Part shown: piece after piece, positions 41,180 through 49,563 of the stretch
Position numbering within the stretch: the first letter of the stretch is position 1
Layout: each line of letters starts with the position of its first letter
Source: Aerococcaceae bacterium DSM 111020
GTDB lineage: Bacteria; Bacillota; Bacilli; Lactobacillales; Aerococcaceae
DNA: 64,000 nt
Assembly: GCA_015863185.1 (NCBI GenBank)
Contig: JACBXP010000007.1
Coordinates: forward strand, 1 to 64,000
Direction of reading: 5' to 3'
The notes under the pieces: model-generated
What the model saw: the letters and a program-made list of their open reading frames with translations, nothing else
Told to the model about the DNA's origin: nothing
The model's database searches: none
Translations under genes and position numbers: made by a program

Positions 41180-43672
41180 TTATTCTGATCGAAGTGCCTC
41201 AATAGGATTTTGATTGGCAGCCATTCTAGAAGGAATTAGACCAGCAATAAAGGTTAAAATAATCGATAAAAGAATTAAGCTTATTGCTGTCAGAGGTGTT
41301 AGGATGGTAATGGATTCGATACCTGTTAAGCGATAAACAATCAAGTCAATGCCTTGGCCAATTAACCACGCGGCTCCAATACCGATAATACCGGACAGGA
41401 GGCCTTCAATAATGGTCTCAGCATTGAAGACGCGTGCGATATCTCCTTTGGAAGCACCGACAGACCGGAGAATACCAATTTCTTTCGTTCTCTCAATGAC
41501 AGAGATATAAGTAATAATTCCAATCATAATAGAGGAAACAATGAGTGAAATAGCAACAAAACCAATGAGTACATAAGTAATCATGGAGATGATTGAAGTG
41601 ACTGAGTCCATAATTAATGCCACTTCATCCGTATACTCAATTGTATCTTCCTCATTTGCTTGGTTGTTGTAATCTTGAATTGCATCTTTTAAAGCATTTT
41701 TTTCTTCAAAGTTTTTAGCATAAAAATGAATGGAATCTGGTTTTTCTTCGTCAACGACCCCGATTTTAGTCAATGCATCTTCGTAGGTCATGTCTTGAAG
41801 GGTGTGTTGTGCAATTAAAGCTTCTTGTTGTTCGGGACTGAGTTCTGTTTGAGGATTTTGTGTAGGTACTTCTGTAGATTCATTTTCAGAAGGGACCTCG
41901 GCTGGTTCGATTTCTTCGCCAAATCCTCGTCCAGTGAACACATTTATATCTGGATTTTCAAGTTGTTGTTTTGCGATTTCACTATTCTCATTTTGTTGTG
42001 CGATAAATTCTATTAAATCCTGTGAATAGAGTAGACCGGCTCTTTCTGTTTCGGTGTCTGCTTGAATAACCCCAACGACTTGTAATGGTTCGCCTTGATC
42101 AATGATTTCTTCAATATAATCGTCATCATCTGAACGATCTAACCAGACATCATCTACTTTTTCAAAAAATAGATGATTTGGTAAGATGGTAAACGATAAA
42201 TTTAACAAATCTTCGACTGTGTACTGACTAATGTTTGCCGATTCATTGGAATCTGAATCGAGTTCAGCTTGGTCTCTCAGACCGATACTATAGAGAACCG
42301 AATCTTCGATTTCGCCTCTAGCATTCGCTTGAAGTAACAATTCATTATAGTTCTCCGGCATACGCCCTCCCAGTAGTTCATAATGATTTGTTAAGAAATC
42401 TGATTGTTCGATTAATTGTGAAAATGCATCCATATCTACAAAGCGTTTTTGCGCTTCACCCATGCCCAATTTGTCAGGTAGAAGACTGGGATTCACTTGT
42501 AATATATTATCGTCAGATTGACGATATATTTTTAGATCAAGTGGATATTGATAATGAATGGCATTAGTGTGTGTTTGGAAGAGAGCATCGTTATCGTCGA
42601 TATACGCTTTAAAGTTTGTTAGATTATTGGTTAATGTTTCCATATTTGAAGAGACGGACAAGGAACCATCACCATAAATGAGATCAGGATTTTTTTCGTT
42701 CTCCTTTTCGTCACGTTGTTCAGTCAAACTGCTCAAATCAAAGGTTGTGTCATTAATTTGTAAGGGGTAGGCAACTAAAATATCTTCTTGAACTTGATCG
42801 ATATAGTCTTGGACTCCGGTCGTTAAACTTAAAATTAATGCAATACCAATAATTCCAATGGAACCCGCAAACCCAGTTAAAATAGTTCTACCCTTTTTTG
42901 ACATTAAATTTCTAAATGATAATTGTAGAGCGGTTAAGAAGGACATCCGTGTTCTTTTGAGCTGTAGTTTTGCTTTGTTATTTTCGAGAGAGGGGTCATA
43001 AGGATTGGAATCGGATATGATTGTGCCGTCTCGTAAACGGATGATTCGATCGGAATAGTGTTCAGCGATTTCAGGATTATGCGTGACCATAATAACCAAT
43101 CGATCTTGAGCGATATCTTCTAATAAGTTCATAATTTGTTCAGATGTTTGCTCATCTAAAGCTCCTGTAGGTTCATCGGCTAATAATATTTCGGGATTAT
43201 TAATTAATGCGCGAGCGATAGCGACTCTTTGCATTTGACCACCAGATAATTGGGCGGGTCTTTTGTTAATATGATCGCCTAAGCCAACGTCTTCAAGTGC
43301 TTTGATGGCTCTTTCACGGCGGCCTTCTTTGCTAACGCCTGAAAGGGTTAATGCTAATTCAACATTTTCGACAATGGATTGATGACTAATGAGATTATAT
43401 GATTGAAATATAAACCCGACTTTGTGATTACGATAAGCATCCCAATCTTTATCAGTAAAGTGATCAACGGATTGGGCATCAATTTCAATACTACCTGAAG
43501 TGGCGGTATCTAGACCACCGATAATATTAAGAAGGGTTGTTTTACCAGAACCAGAAGGGCCTAATATTGAAACAAATTCATTGTCACGAAAAACAAGATT
43601 GACATCTTTTAGAGCATATTGTTTAAAGTTCGCGGTTTGGTAGGTTTTAGTTATTTCACTTAGTGATAACAT
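41180..43672 (-). CDS. ABC transporter, fused ATPase and FtsX-type permease
   Basis: An 830-residue fusion. Residues 1-230 are a MacB/LolD-type ATPase: Walker A GPSGSGKTT (38-46), signature LSGGQMQRVAIARAL, Walker B ILLADEPTGALD. Residues about 255-285 form the first helix of a MacB/FtsX permease, 290-690 an extracellular region, and 700-830 three helices with the FtsX motif RTKEIGILRSVGAS. The extracellular part carries a Pro/Glu/Ser-rich low-complexity stretch (EVPSENESTEVPTQNPQTE). Such mechanotransmission transporters handle peptides, antibiotics or lipoproteins. In most systems the two domains are separate genes; no BceRS-like sensor adjoins. A terminator follows. Confidence 0.9.
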   Translation of the reverse strand: MLSLSEITKTYQTANFKQYALKDVNLVFRDNEFVSILGPSGSGKTTLLNIIGGLDTATSGSIEIDAQSVDHFTDKDWDAYRNHKVGFIFQSYNLISHQSIVENVELALTLSGVSKEGRRERAIKALEDVGLGDHINKRPAQLSGGQMQRVAIARALINNPEILLADEPTGALDEQTSEQIMNLLEDIAQDRLVIMVTHNPEIAEHYSDRIIRLRDGTIISDSNPYDPSLENNKAKLQLKRTRMSFLTALQLSFRNLMSKKGRTILTGFAGSIGIIGIALILSLTTGVQDYIDQVQEDILVAYPLQINDTTFDLSSLTEQRDEKENEKNPDLIYGDGSLSVSSNMETLTNNLTNFKAYIDDNDALFQTHTNAIHYQYPLDLKIYRQSDDNILQVNPSLLPDKLGMGEAQKRFVDMDAFSQLIEQSDFLTNHYELLGGRMPENYNELLLQANARGEIEDSVLYSIGLRDQAELDSDSNESANISQYTVEDLLNLSFTILPNHLFFEKVDDVWLDRSDDDDYIEEIIDQGEPLQVVGVIQADTETERAGLLYSQDLIEFIAQQNENSEIAKQQLENPDINVFTGRGFGEEIEPAEVPSENESTEVPTQNPQTELSPEQQEALIAQHTLQDMTYEDALTKIGVVDEEKPDSIHFYAKNFEEKNALKDAIQDYNNQANEEDTIEYTDEVALIMDSVTSIISMITYVLIGFVAISLIVSSIMIGIITYISVIERTKEIGILRSVGASKGDIARVFNAETIIEGLLSGIIGIGAAWLIGQGIDLIVYRLTGIESITILTPLTAISLILLSIILTFIAGLIPSRMAANQNPIEALRSE

Positions 43673-43710
43673 AGATATCTCCTTCGATATGATGTGTCAA
43701 GGGGGAACAT

Positions 43711-43748
43711 AGAACAAAAGGCATCACTCAATATATGATGAGTGATGC
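43711..43748 (-). terminator. Intrinsic terminator between trmB and the ABC gene
   Basis: Perfect stem GCATCACTCA (43721-43730) with 43739-43748, followed on the minus strand by CTTTTGTTCT. It separates the trmB operon from the ABC gene. Confidence 0.75.
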
Positions 43749-43827
43749 AGCAAACATATGAAATTTAAAAATTAAAGTGATTAGCTTAGAGAATATGAGA
43801 TCGGAAAGTGATTGAAATGAAGTTCGT

Positions 43828-44469
43828 TTATTTTGGAAAATAAGCTTCGAGTCGATAGATAGGATGGCCTTTGGAAGAGAATTTCTCTTCGTATTCAGTC
43901 ATAATATTGTCCTCGAAATCCGAATGATGCAAATCTAACCATACTTGATGAAAAGCCATTCCGAACTGAGACATAGTAGCTAAGGAATACTCGAATAATC
44001 CCATATTGTCTGTTTTAAAATGAATGTCGCCATCAGATGGTAGAATCTGTTGATATTGTGTTAAGAATTTCGGAGAAGTGAGACGACGTTTCGCATGCCG
44101 TTTTTTTGGCCATGGATCACTGAAATTGAGATAAATGCGAGAGACCTCGCCTTTTTCGAAATATTCATCTAAGTCCCCACCATGTCCATGCAGAATACGT
44201 AAATTAGGAAGTTTTTCTTCGATTTGACTTTCAAGAATACTAACAACCACACTCGTTTGTAACTCCATTGCGATATAGTTGATGTTTGGATGGGCTTTTG
44301 CCATTTCGACCATAAAACGTCCTTTACCAGAACCCACTTCTAAATGAATGGGTTGTTCCGTTTCGAATCGTGTTTGCCAATTCCCTTTTACTGAAGCGTC
44401 TTCCCAGATTACATATTGGGGGTAAGCTTTCAATTTTTCTGCTGCCCATGGTTTATTTCTCAAACGCAT
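43828..44469 (-). CDS. trmB: tRNA (guanine-N7-)-methyltransferase
   Basis: A 213-residue TrmB that makes m7G46 in tRNA from S-adenosylmethionine. The SAM motif is EVGSGKGRF, with the catalytic-region [13 protein letters not shown] and [15 protein letters not shown] blocks intact. It lies 3 bp after the kinase-like gene, the conserved ytmP-trmB pair. Confidence 0.95.
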   Translation of the reverse strand: MRLRNKPWAAEKLKAYPQYVIWEDASVKGNWQTRFETEQPIHLEVGSGKGRFMVEMAKAHPNINYIAMELQTSVVVSILESQIEEKLPNLRILHGHGGDLDEYFEKGEVSRIYLNFSDPWPKKRHAKRRLTSPKFLTQYQQILPSDGDIHFKTDNMGLFEYSLATMSQFGMAFHQVWLDLHHSDFEDNIMTEYEEKFSSKGHPIYRLEAYFPK

Positions 44470-44472
44470 ATT

Positions 44473-45270
44473 TTACTCCTTATACTCTTTTGTATCTTGA
44501 TGGATGATTCTTAATAAAATAATCATGTCATTCATCTTATAGATCTGATTTTCACGGTGATATTGCTTAATCACAAACAGTGCATTCATCCGGCTGTACC
44601 AGCGGATTCTTTTGTATTCACTTTTAGATACGTTTGTTCCATAGCGTTGCAACCAATGTAACCAATCTTTACCTGGTAAGTACTGGATGAGCAATTTTGT
44701 TAAATCACACATCGGATCAGAGATACTAACTTGTTCCCAATCAACTAGAAAGAGCTGATTGTTATTATTCAATAAAAAATTATGATGATTGAGATCTCCA
44801 TGACAGACAGTATATTCTAAATCATAGAAATCATTGTCTATTTCTTGCTCGAGTTGTTGGATAACATGATTGAAAAACTGATGATTAGCTAATGACTCAG
44901 GTAAATCCTCATAATACTCATTGATATAATCAACAGGGCGTTTAATAGTACCGCCGATTCTTTGTAGTGTACTTAACAAGCTCTTAGATTCATGAACATG
45001 TTTAATCATTTGGATAACACGATTAGAATTCATATCATCACGCTCTAATGTATGTCCTTCGTGCCATTCCTGTGCGGTTAAGACATCACCTGAATAAGTT
45101 CTTTGTGTCCATTTGAGTTTGGGGGCAATGCCTTTAGCAGACAAGGCAGAAATGAAAGGCGAGACATTACGCTTAAAAAAGACACGCTCATCTTCTCGAA
45201 CCCCCATGAACGCATCTCCAGTTTCACCATTGAGTGGGTAAAATTCCCAATCCGGGTCTTGATTAAACAA
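44473..45270 (-). CDS. YtmP-like aminoglycoside/choline phosphotransferase-fold protein
   Basis: A 265-residue protein-kinase-fold phosphotransferase (APH/choline kinase superfamily). Catalytic motifs are VCHGDLNHHNFLL and LVDWEQVSISDPMCDL. The frame opens at 45297, but the ribosome binding site AAGGAGG lies inside that extension; TTG 45270 follows it by eight bases and gives the family-typical N terminus (DPDWEFYPLNGETGDAFMG). The substrate is unknown, though some thiamine-kinase annotations exist for the family. It is cotranscribed with trmB. Confidence 0.88.
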   Translation of the reverse strand: MFNQDPDWEFYPLNGETGDAFMGVREDERVFFKRNVSPFISALSAKGIAPKLKWTQRTYSGDVLTAQEWHEGHTLERDDMNSNRVIQMIKHVHESKSLLSTLQRIGGTIKRPVDYINEYYEDLPESLANHQFFNHVIQQLEQEIDNDFYDLEYTVCHGDLNHHNFLLNNNNQLFLVDWEQVSISDPMCDLTKLLIQYLPGKDWLHWLQRYGTNVSKSEYKRIRWYSRMNALFVIKQYHRENQIYKMNDMIILLRIIHQDTKEYKE

Positions 45271-45345
45271 ATATCTAGCCTCCTTACCATTTATCAAGAA
45301 AATATTGTAACATGTTCTGTTTATAGTTGAAAGTATTCTTTATTT

Positions 45346-45684
45346 TTAATGATATGTTTGTTTAATGGGATAAGAATCGATGATATTCCCAGTATAGGAG
45401 TCACAAGCGAATTGATATTGTTTGGTTTGGTCACTTTCTTCGACTGTAACACCTCCAATATAGACTAAGGGTTCGCTTTCAAATAACGTATATTCAATCG
45501 GATCATAGTCAATCCATGATCCAGTGACTTTTCCAATGGATTCATAATATTCTTTTGTTTTTTCTAACACCTGACTGGCTTTCATCGGGCGATTTTCGCG
45601 AATAAATAGAGCGGTTGCTGCACCTACGATGAGACCTGTTCCTAGTAATAAACCACCTATCAATTTATTGTCTTTATTTTGCAT
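45346..45684 (-). CDS. Membrane-anchored PepSY-like protein
   Basis: A 112-residue protein with one N-terminal helix (LIGGLLLGTGLIVGAATAL) and a small extracytoplasmic domain that resembles PepSY (VTGSWIDYDPIEY and CDSYTGNIIDSYPI). Start ATG 45684 has AAGGAG upstream; the longer frame to 45756 does not. It stands upstream of the ytmP-like kinase and trmB in the same direction, with a 75-bp gap. PepSY domains are thought to inhibit peptidases or modulate envelope enzymes. Confidence 0.7.
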   Translation of the reverse strand: MQNKDNKLIGGLLLGTGLIVGAATALFIRENRPMKASQVLEKTKEYYESIGKVTGSWIDYDPIEYTLFESEPLVYIGGVTVEESDQTKQYQFACDSYTGNIIDSYPIKQTYH

Positions 45685-45889
45685 TCTATAAACTCCTTGC
45701 ATATTTTGAATAGTATTATTGTAACACGAATAGAATGGACTTGAAAATGAGTTCACTTTAGGATGATTAAAGAAACAACGATCTATGTATTAAAACGATA
45801 CTTTCTTCGAATCCAAATGAGTCTTCATTGATTTTGTATAGTATTTATGACAAAATAAGAAGGATTATATAAGATGAAAGGTGATTTAA

Positions 45890-46966
45890 ATGCCTCTAGA
45901 AGAACATAGCTATACCTTAATTAAAAAATTAACTGAAGCACAAGGAATTTCAGGGCAAGAAAGTCGTGTAAGAGAAATATTGATTGAAGAGATGACCCCA
46001 ATAGTAGATGATATTGAGGTCTCCCCATTAGGAAATGTCTTCGGTATTAAACGGAGCAAACAGGAGAATGCACCTCGCTTAATGGTAGCAGCTCATATGG
46101 ACGAAGTGGGCTTTATGGTCCGCAATATTCAAGAAAATGGCCTGATTCAAGTAGTCGCAATTGGCGGTTGGAACGTGTACGGTGTTTCTGCACAACGATT
46201 TACTTTACAGACTGCTCAAGGAGATTATCCTATTATTTCTAGTATGGTGGCACCACATCTATTAAGAAATAAAAAACAAGGGAATCTGAAGCCGGAACAA
46301 ATTTTGTTTGATGCAGGCTTCACAAGTAAAGAAGAAGCAGAAAAGTATGGAGTGCGTCCAGGAGATGCTATTGTGCCCAATGTCGAAACGATAAAAACGG
46401 CCAATGAAACACATATTATTTCTAAAGCTTGGGATAATCGCTATGGTTGTACCGTTATTATTGAAGTATTACAACAATTACAAGATATTGATTTGCCATA
46501 CGATTTAATCATTGGAGCGAGTGTTCAAGAAGAAGTTGGGCTCAGAGGTATTAAAGGAGCTGTTCATCAATATAAACCAGATGCATTTATTGCAGTGGAT
46601 TGTTCGCCTGCAGGTGATACAGAAATCAATCAGGATGTTCAAGGAAAATTGGGCGAAGGCTTCTTACTTCGGACCTTTGATCCAGGAATGATTACTCACC
46701 CAGCCTGGCTGAATTATTTAAGAGAGATTGCAACCGAAGAAGAGATAAAATTCCAAACCTATTTCTCACAAGGTGGGACAGATGCAGGGGCTGCTCATCA
46801 AATGAATGAAGGGGTTCCTTCTGCAGTAATTGGTATGCCTGCACGATATATTCATGGTCATCAAACTTTATTTAGAATTGATGATTATCTATCGGCTCGA
46901 GAAATGTTATTCCAAACTTTAAAACAATTTGATGCGAAAGTATTAGTAAGATTATTAAACAAATAA
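45890..46966 (+). CDS. pepA: M42 glutamyl aminopeptidase
   Basis: A 358-residue M42 dodecameric aminopeptidase (PepA/FrvX type) that removes N-terminal residues, Glu and Asp in the lactococcal enzyme. Metal and catalytic residues are visible in AAHMDEVGFMV, AWDNRYGC, QEEVGLRG, CSPAGDTE and the final RYIHGHQTLF His. It is followed at 13 bp by ytpR, then by the sftA-position gene and murC. The ribosome binding site is AAAGGTGA. Confidence 0.92.
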   Translation: MPLEEHSYTLIKKLTEAQGISGQESRVREILIEEMTPIVDDIEVSPLGNVFGIKRSKQENAPRLMVAAHMDEVGFMVRNIQENGLIQVVAIGGWNVYGVSAQRFTLQTAQGDYPIISSMVAPHLLRNKKQGNLKPEQILFDAGFTSKEEAEKYGVRPGDAIVPNVETIKTANETHIISKAWDNRYGCTVIIEVLQQLQDIDLPYDLIIGASVQEEVGLRGIKGAVHQYKPDAFIAVDCSPAGDTEINQDVQGKLGEGFLLRTFDPGMITHPAWLNYLREIATEEEIKFQTYFSQGGTDAGAAHQMNEGVPSAVIGMPARYIHGHQTLFRIDDYLSAREMLFQTLKQFDAKVLVRLLNK

Positions 46967-46979
46967 AGGAGCGATAATT

Positions 46980-47606
46980 ATGTGGTTAGCCTTTTATAAT
47001 CCAGGCACAGTAGGCGACGCGTTGCTGTTAACAAGAGGAAAAGCAGCGCATGTGAAGACAGAATCTCAAAATCAAGTGACAGTTATTTATGACAAAGAAA
47101 CAGAAGAAATTGTTTCAATAAATTTATTTGATGTAGCAGAGACTTTATCTCTAACGGGAAATGGTCCGGTTGAATTGAGTGATGAACAGGTAAAAAGGGT
47201 GAATGCACTCATATCAGAGGCAGGGGTTGATGTAGAAGTTACAATGGATAATCGTCCAAAATTTGTTGCAGGATACGTTGAAGAATGTGAAGATTTAGAA
47301 GATTCAGATTATTTATCGGTGACACAAACAGATGTTGGCGGCGAAACCGTTCAAATCGTTTGTGGGGCGAATAATATCGATGAAGATATGACTGTATTAG
47401 TAGCATTGCCAGGAGCGGTCATGCCTTCTGGAGCTATTATTTGGGCTGGAGAGCTCCGAGGTACAGAAAGTTGTGGGATGATTTGCTCAACGCGTGAATT
47501 AGGTTTAGAACAGATTGAAGATATGCCAGGAATTTGGGAATTAGAAGATGACATTGAACCAGGAACACCTTTAGACGAAGTCATTGCCTATTATCAAGGT
47601 TCATAA
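46980..47606 (+). CDS. ytpR: YtpR family tRNA-binding domain protein
   Basis: A 208-residue protein with an N-terminal DUF4479 domain (about 1-85) and a C-terminal tRNA-binding OB fold (about 95-200), e.g. VQIVCGANNIDEDMTV and ELRGTESCGMICS. It resembles the tRNA-binding N terminus of bacterial PheT, but the biological role of free-standing YtpR is not known. Ribosome binding site AAAGGAGCG. It belongs to the pepA-ytpR-murC neighbourhood. Confidence 0.93.
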   Translation: MWLAFYNPGTVGDALLLTRGKAAHVKTESQNQVTVIYDKETEEIVSINLFDVAETLSLTGNGPVELSDEQVKRVNALISEAGVDVEVTMDNRPKFVAGYVEECEDLEDSDYLSVTQTDVGGETVQIVCGANNIDEDMTVLVALPGAVMPSGAIIWAGELRGTESCGMICSTRELGLEQIEDMPGIWELEDDIEPGTPLDEVIAYYQGS

Positions 47607-47607
47607 A

Positions 47608-48135
47608 ATGAAAGATTATCAAGGACCTGTCTTTAATAATCAGCGAGGGGCTAAATCAACTTGGAAGAATCGGACACCGCGTTTTGCTAGAACTAATCAA
47701 TCGATGTCATTTTCAACAGATAAGCAAATATTAAACGATGATAAAGATCGGTCCCCATTATTAAAGAAACGTTTAGAGTTCGAACAAGCCGTTTCTTCTA
47801 GAAACAATACAACGGAAGAGTCGACGGGCAAGTCAGAATATCGGGTTCCTTTTAAACCCTATTCAATTGATGATAGTAAATGGAATTTATCTCCAGAAGA
47901 AGAGCAGATAACACGTTATCATCGCACGGCGAAACATCATTCCACCCAATCTTATGAACCGGCTCTGGAAAAAAGAGTGGCGATGGAAGAAGTCGCAACG
48001 AATAAAAATAAAAGTCCAGTTGGATCTTCTCAGTACTCAACCTCTGTAGATCCTGAAGAAAAAGTGGATAAAAATTTACGAAAAATTGCCAAACGAATGA
48101 CTAAATCGCAAGATAGTTATTTGTTATTTCAATAA
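47608..48135 (+). CDS. Disordered protein in the sftA position, possible remnant
   Basis: A 175-residue basic, low-complexity protein rich in Lys, Ser, Glu and Gln, with no helix suitable for a membrane and no Walker motif. It sits between ytpR and murC, where Bacillus and many relatives have sftA, a soluble FtsK/SpoIIIE DNA translocase. The segment YRVPFKPYSID resembles the Pro-rich linker found ahead of the motor domain in lactobacillal SftA/FtsK-like proteins. It could be a relic of the N-terminal linker after loss of the motor, or an unrelated protein. Start ATG 47608 follows AAGG, two bases after the ytpR stop. Confidence 0.6.
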   Translation: MKDYQGPVFNNQRGAKSTWKNRTPRFARTNQSMSFSTDKQILNDDKDRSPLLKKRLEFEQAVSSRNNTTEESTGKSEYRVPFKPYSIDDSKWNLSPEEEQITRYHRTAKHHSTQSYEPALEKRVAMEEVATNKNKSPVGSSQYSTSVDPEEKVDKNLRKIAKRMTKSQDSYLLFQ

Positions 48136-48153
48136 GCAGGAGTTGGTAAATAA

Positions 48154-49485
48154 ATGAATAGAGAGACAATTTATCATTTTGTCGGAATAAAAGGATCAGG
48201 CATGAGCTCATTAGCCCTTATCTTACATGGTGAAGGGTATCGAGTTCAGGGGAGTGATATAGGTAAATACTTTTTCACTCAACAAGGATTGGAAGAACAA
48301 CAGATTCCTATTTTGGAATTTGATGCTGAGAATATTCATGATGGTTTAACAATTATTGCTGGGAATGCCTTTGGTGATGAACATCCTGAAATTGTAAGAG
48401 CGACTGAATTAAATTTACCAATCTACCGTTATCATGATTTCTTAGGGAAACTAATAGGGAATTATACAAGTATTGCGGTGACAGGTTCTCATGGTAAAAC
48501 ATCAACGACTGGATTATTGGCTCATACATTGGGTCGTTTAGCGCCAATAAGTTATTTAATAGGTGACGGAACCGGTTATGGGGATGAAGATGCATCTTTC
48601 TTTGCGTTGGAAGCATGTGAATATCGACGTCATTTTTTAGCTTATCATCCTGATTACACGATTATCACTAATATTGATTTTGATCATCCAGATTATTTCA
48701 CTTCTTTACAAGATGTTATTCAAGCTTTTGAAACATTTTCGAGTCAAGTAAGTAAAGGGATTATTGCTTGTGGGGAAGATCCTTATTTACGTGAATTTGA
48801 AACGGAAGCACCTGTTTATTATTATGGATTTGATTCAGAATTTTATGCTTATGCTAAAAATATAGACCGTACAGAAGCTGGTTCTGCTTTTGATGTTATA
48901 ATTGATGGACAATTCTTTACACGTGTCGAAGTACCGGCTTATGGAGAACATAATATCTTGAATGCCTTAGCAATTATTACGGTTCTATCACTAGAAGGAT
49001 TTGAAGGTGAAGCCATTGCTGATCAAATACGTTCATTTCCAGGAGTGAAACGACGTTTCTCTGTCAGACAGGTGAATGATTTGACGATTATCGATGATTA
49101 CGCGCATCATCCTTCTGAAATTACTGCCACAATCGATGCGACAAAACAAAAATATCCCGACAAAGAAATTGTTGCCATATTCCAACCGCATACATTCAGT
49201 AGAACCGTTGCGTTGTTAAAAGAATTTAGCGAAGCATTGAGTTTAGCCGATGAGGTTTATTTGGCTGATATTTTTACATCTGCTCGTGAGACAACCGGCG
49301 ACATTACCATTGATGATTTAGCAGCGACAGTAGATAAAGAAGTAACCATTATCTCGCAAGAGCATCTTTCGCCATTGATGGACTATATAGATCAGGTACT
49401 TATCTTTATGGGGGCTGGCGATATTGATAATTTATCACGTCAATTTGAAGAGGCCTATGCTCAATTAAATCAGCGCAATGGTTAA
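48154..49485 (+). CDS. murC: UDP-N-acetylmuramate-L-alanine ligase
   Basis: A 443-residue Mur ligase that adds L-Ala to UDP-MurNAc in peptidoglycan synthesis. The N-terminal GIKGSGMSSLA Rossmann loop, the ATP loop TGSHGKTSTT, the DFDHPDYF block and the C-terminal DDYAHHPSEI are all intact. The ribosome binding site is GCAGGAG. It closes the pepA-ytpR gene group. Confidence 0.96.
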   Translation: MNRETIYHFVGIKGSGMSSLALILHGEGYRVQGSDIGKYFFTQQGLEEQQIPILEFDAENIHDGLTIIAGNAFGDEHPEIVRATELNLPIYRYHDFLGKLIGNYTSIAVTGSHGKTSTTGLLAHTLGRLAPISYLIGDGTGYGDEDASFFALEACEYRRHFLAYHPDYTIITNIDFDHPDYFTSLQDVIQAFETFSSQVSKGIIACGEDPYLREFETEAPVYYYGFDSEFYAYAKNIDRTEAGSAFDVIIDGQFFTRVEVPAYGEHNILNALAIITVLSLEGFEGEAIADQIRSFPGVKRRFSVRQVNDLTIIDDYAHHPSEITATIDATKQKYPDKEIVAIFQPHTFSRTVALLKEFSEALSLADEVYLADIFTSARETTGDITIDDLAATVDKEVTIISQEHLSPLMDYIDQVLIFMGAGDIDNLSRQFEEAYAQLNQRNG

Positions 49486-49511
49486 CGATAGATTATTTAA
49501 TGACTCATTCT

Positions 49512-49548
49512 ACACTCTGTTAACATATGTTTGACAGAGTGTTATTTA
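49512..49548 (+). terminator. Probable terminator after murC
   Basis: Stem ACACTCTGT (49512-49520) with ACAGAGTGT (49534-49542) followed by TATTTAT. The T-tract is weak and the polA ribosome binding site follows at once. Confidence 0.5.
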
Positions 49549-49563
49549 TGAAAGGAGCTTTTT

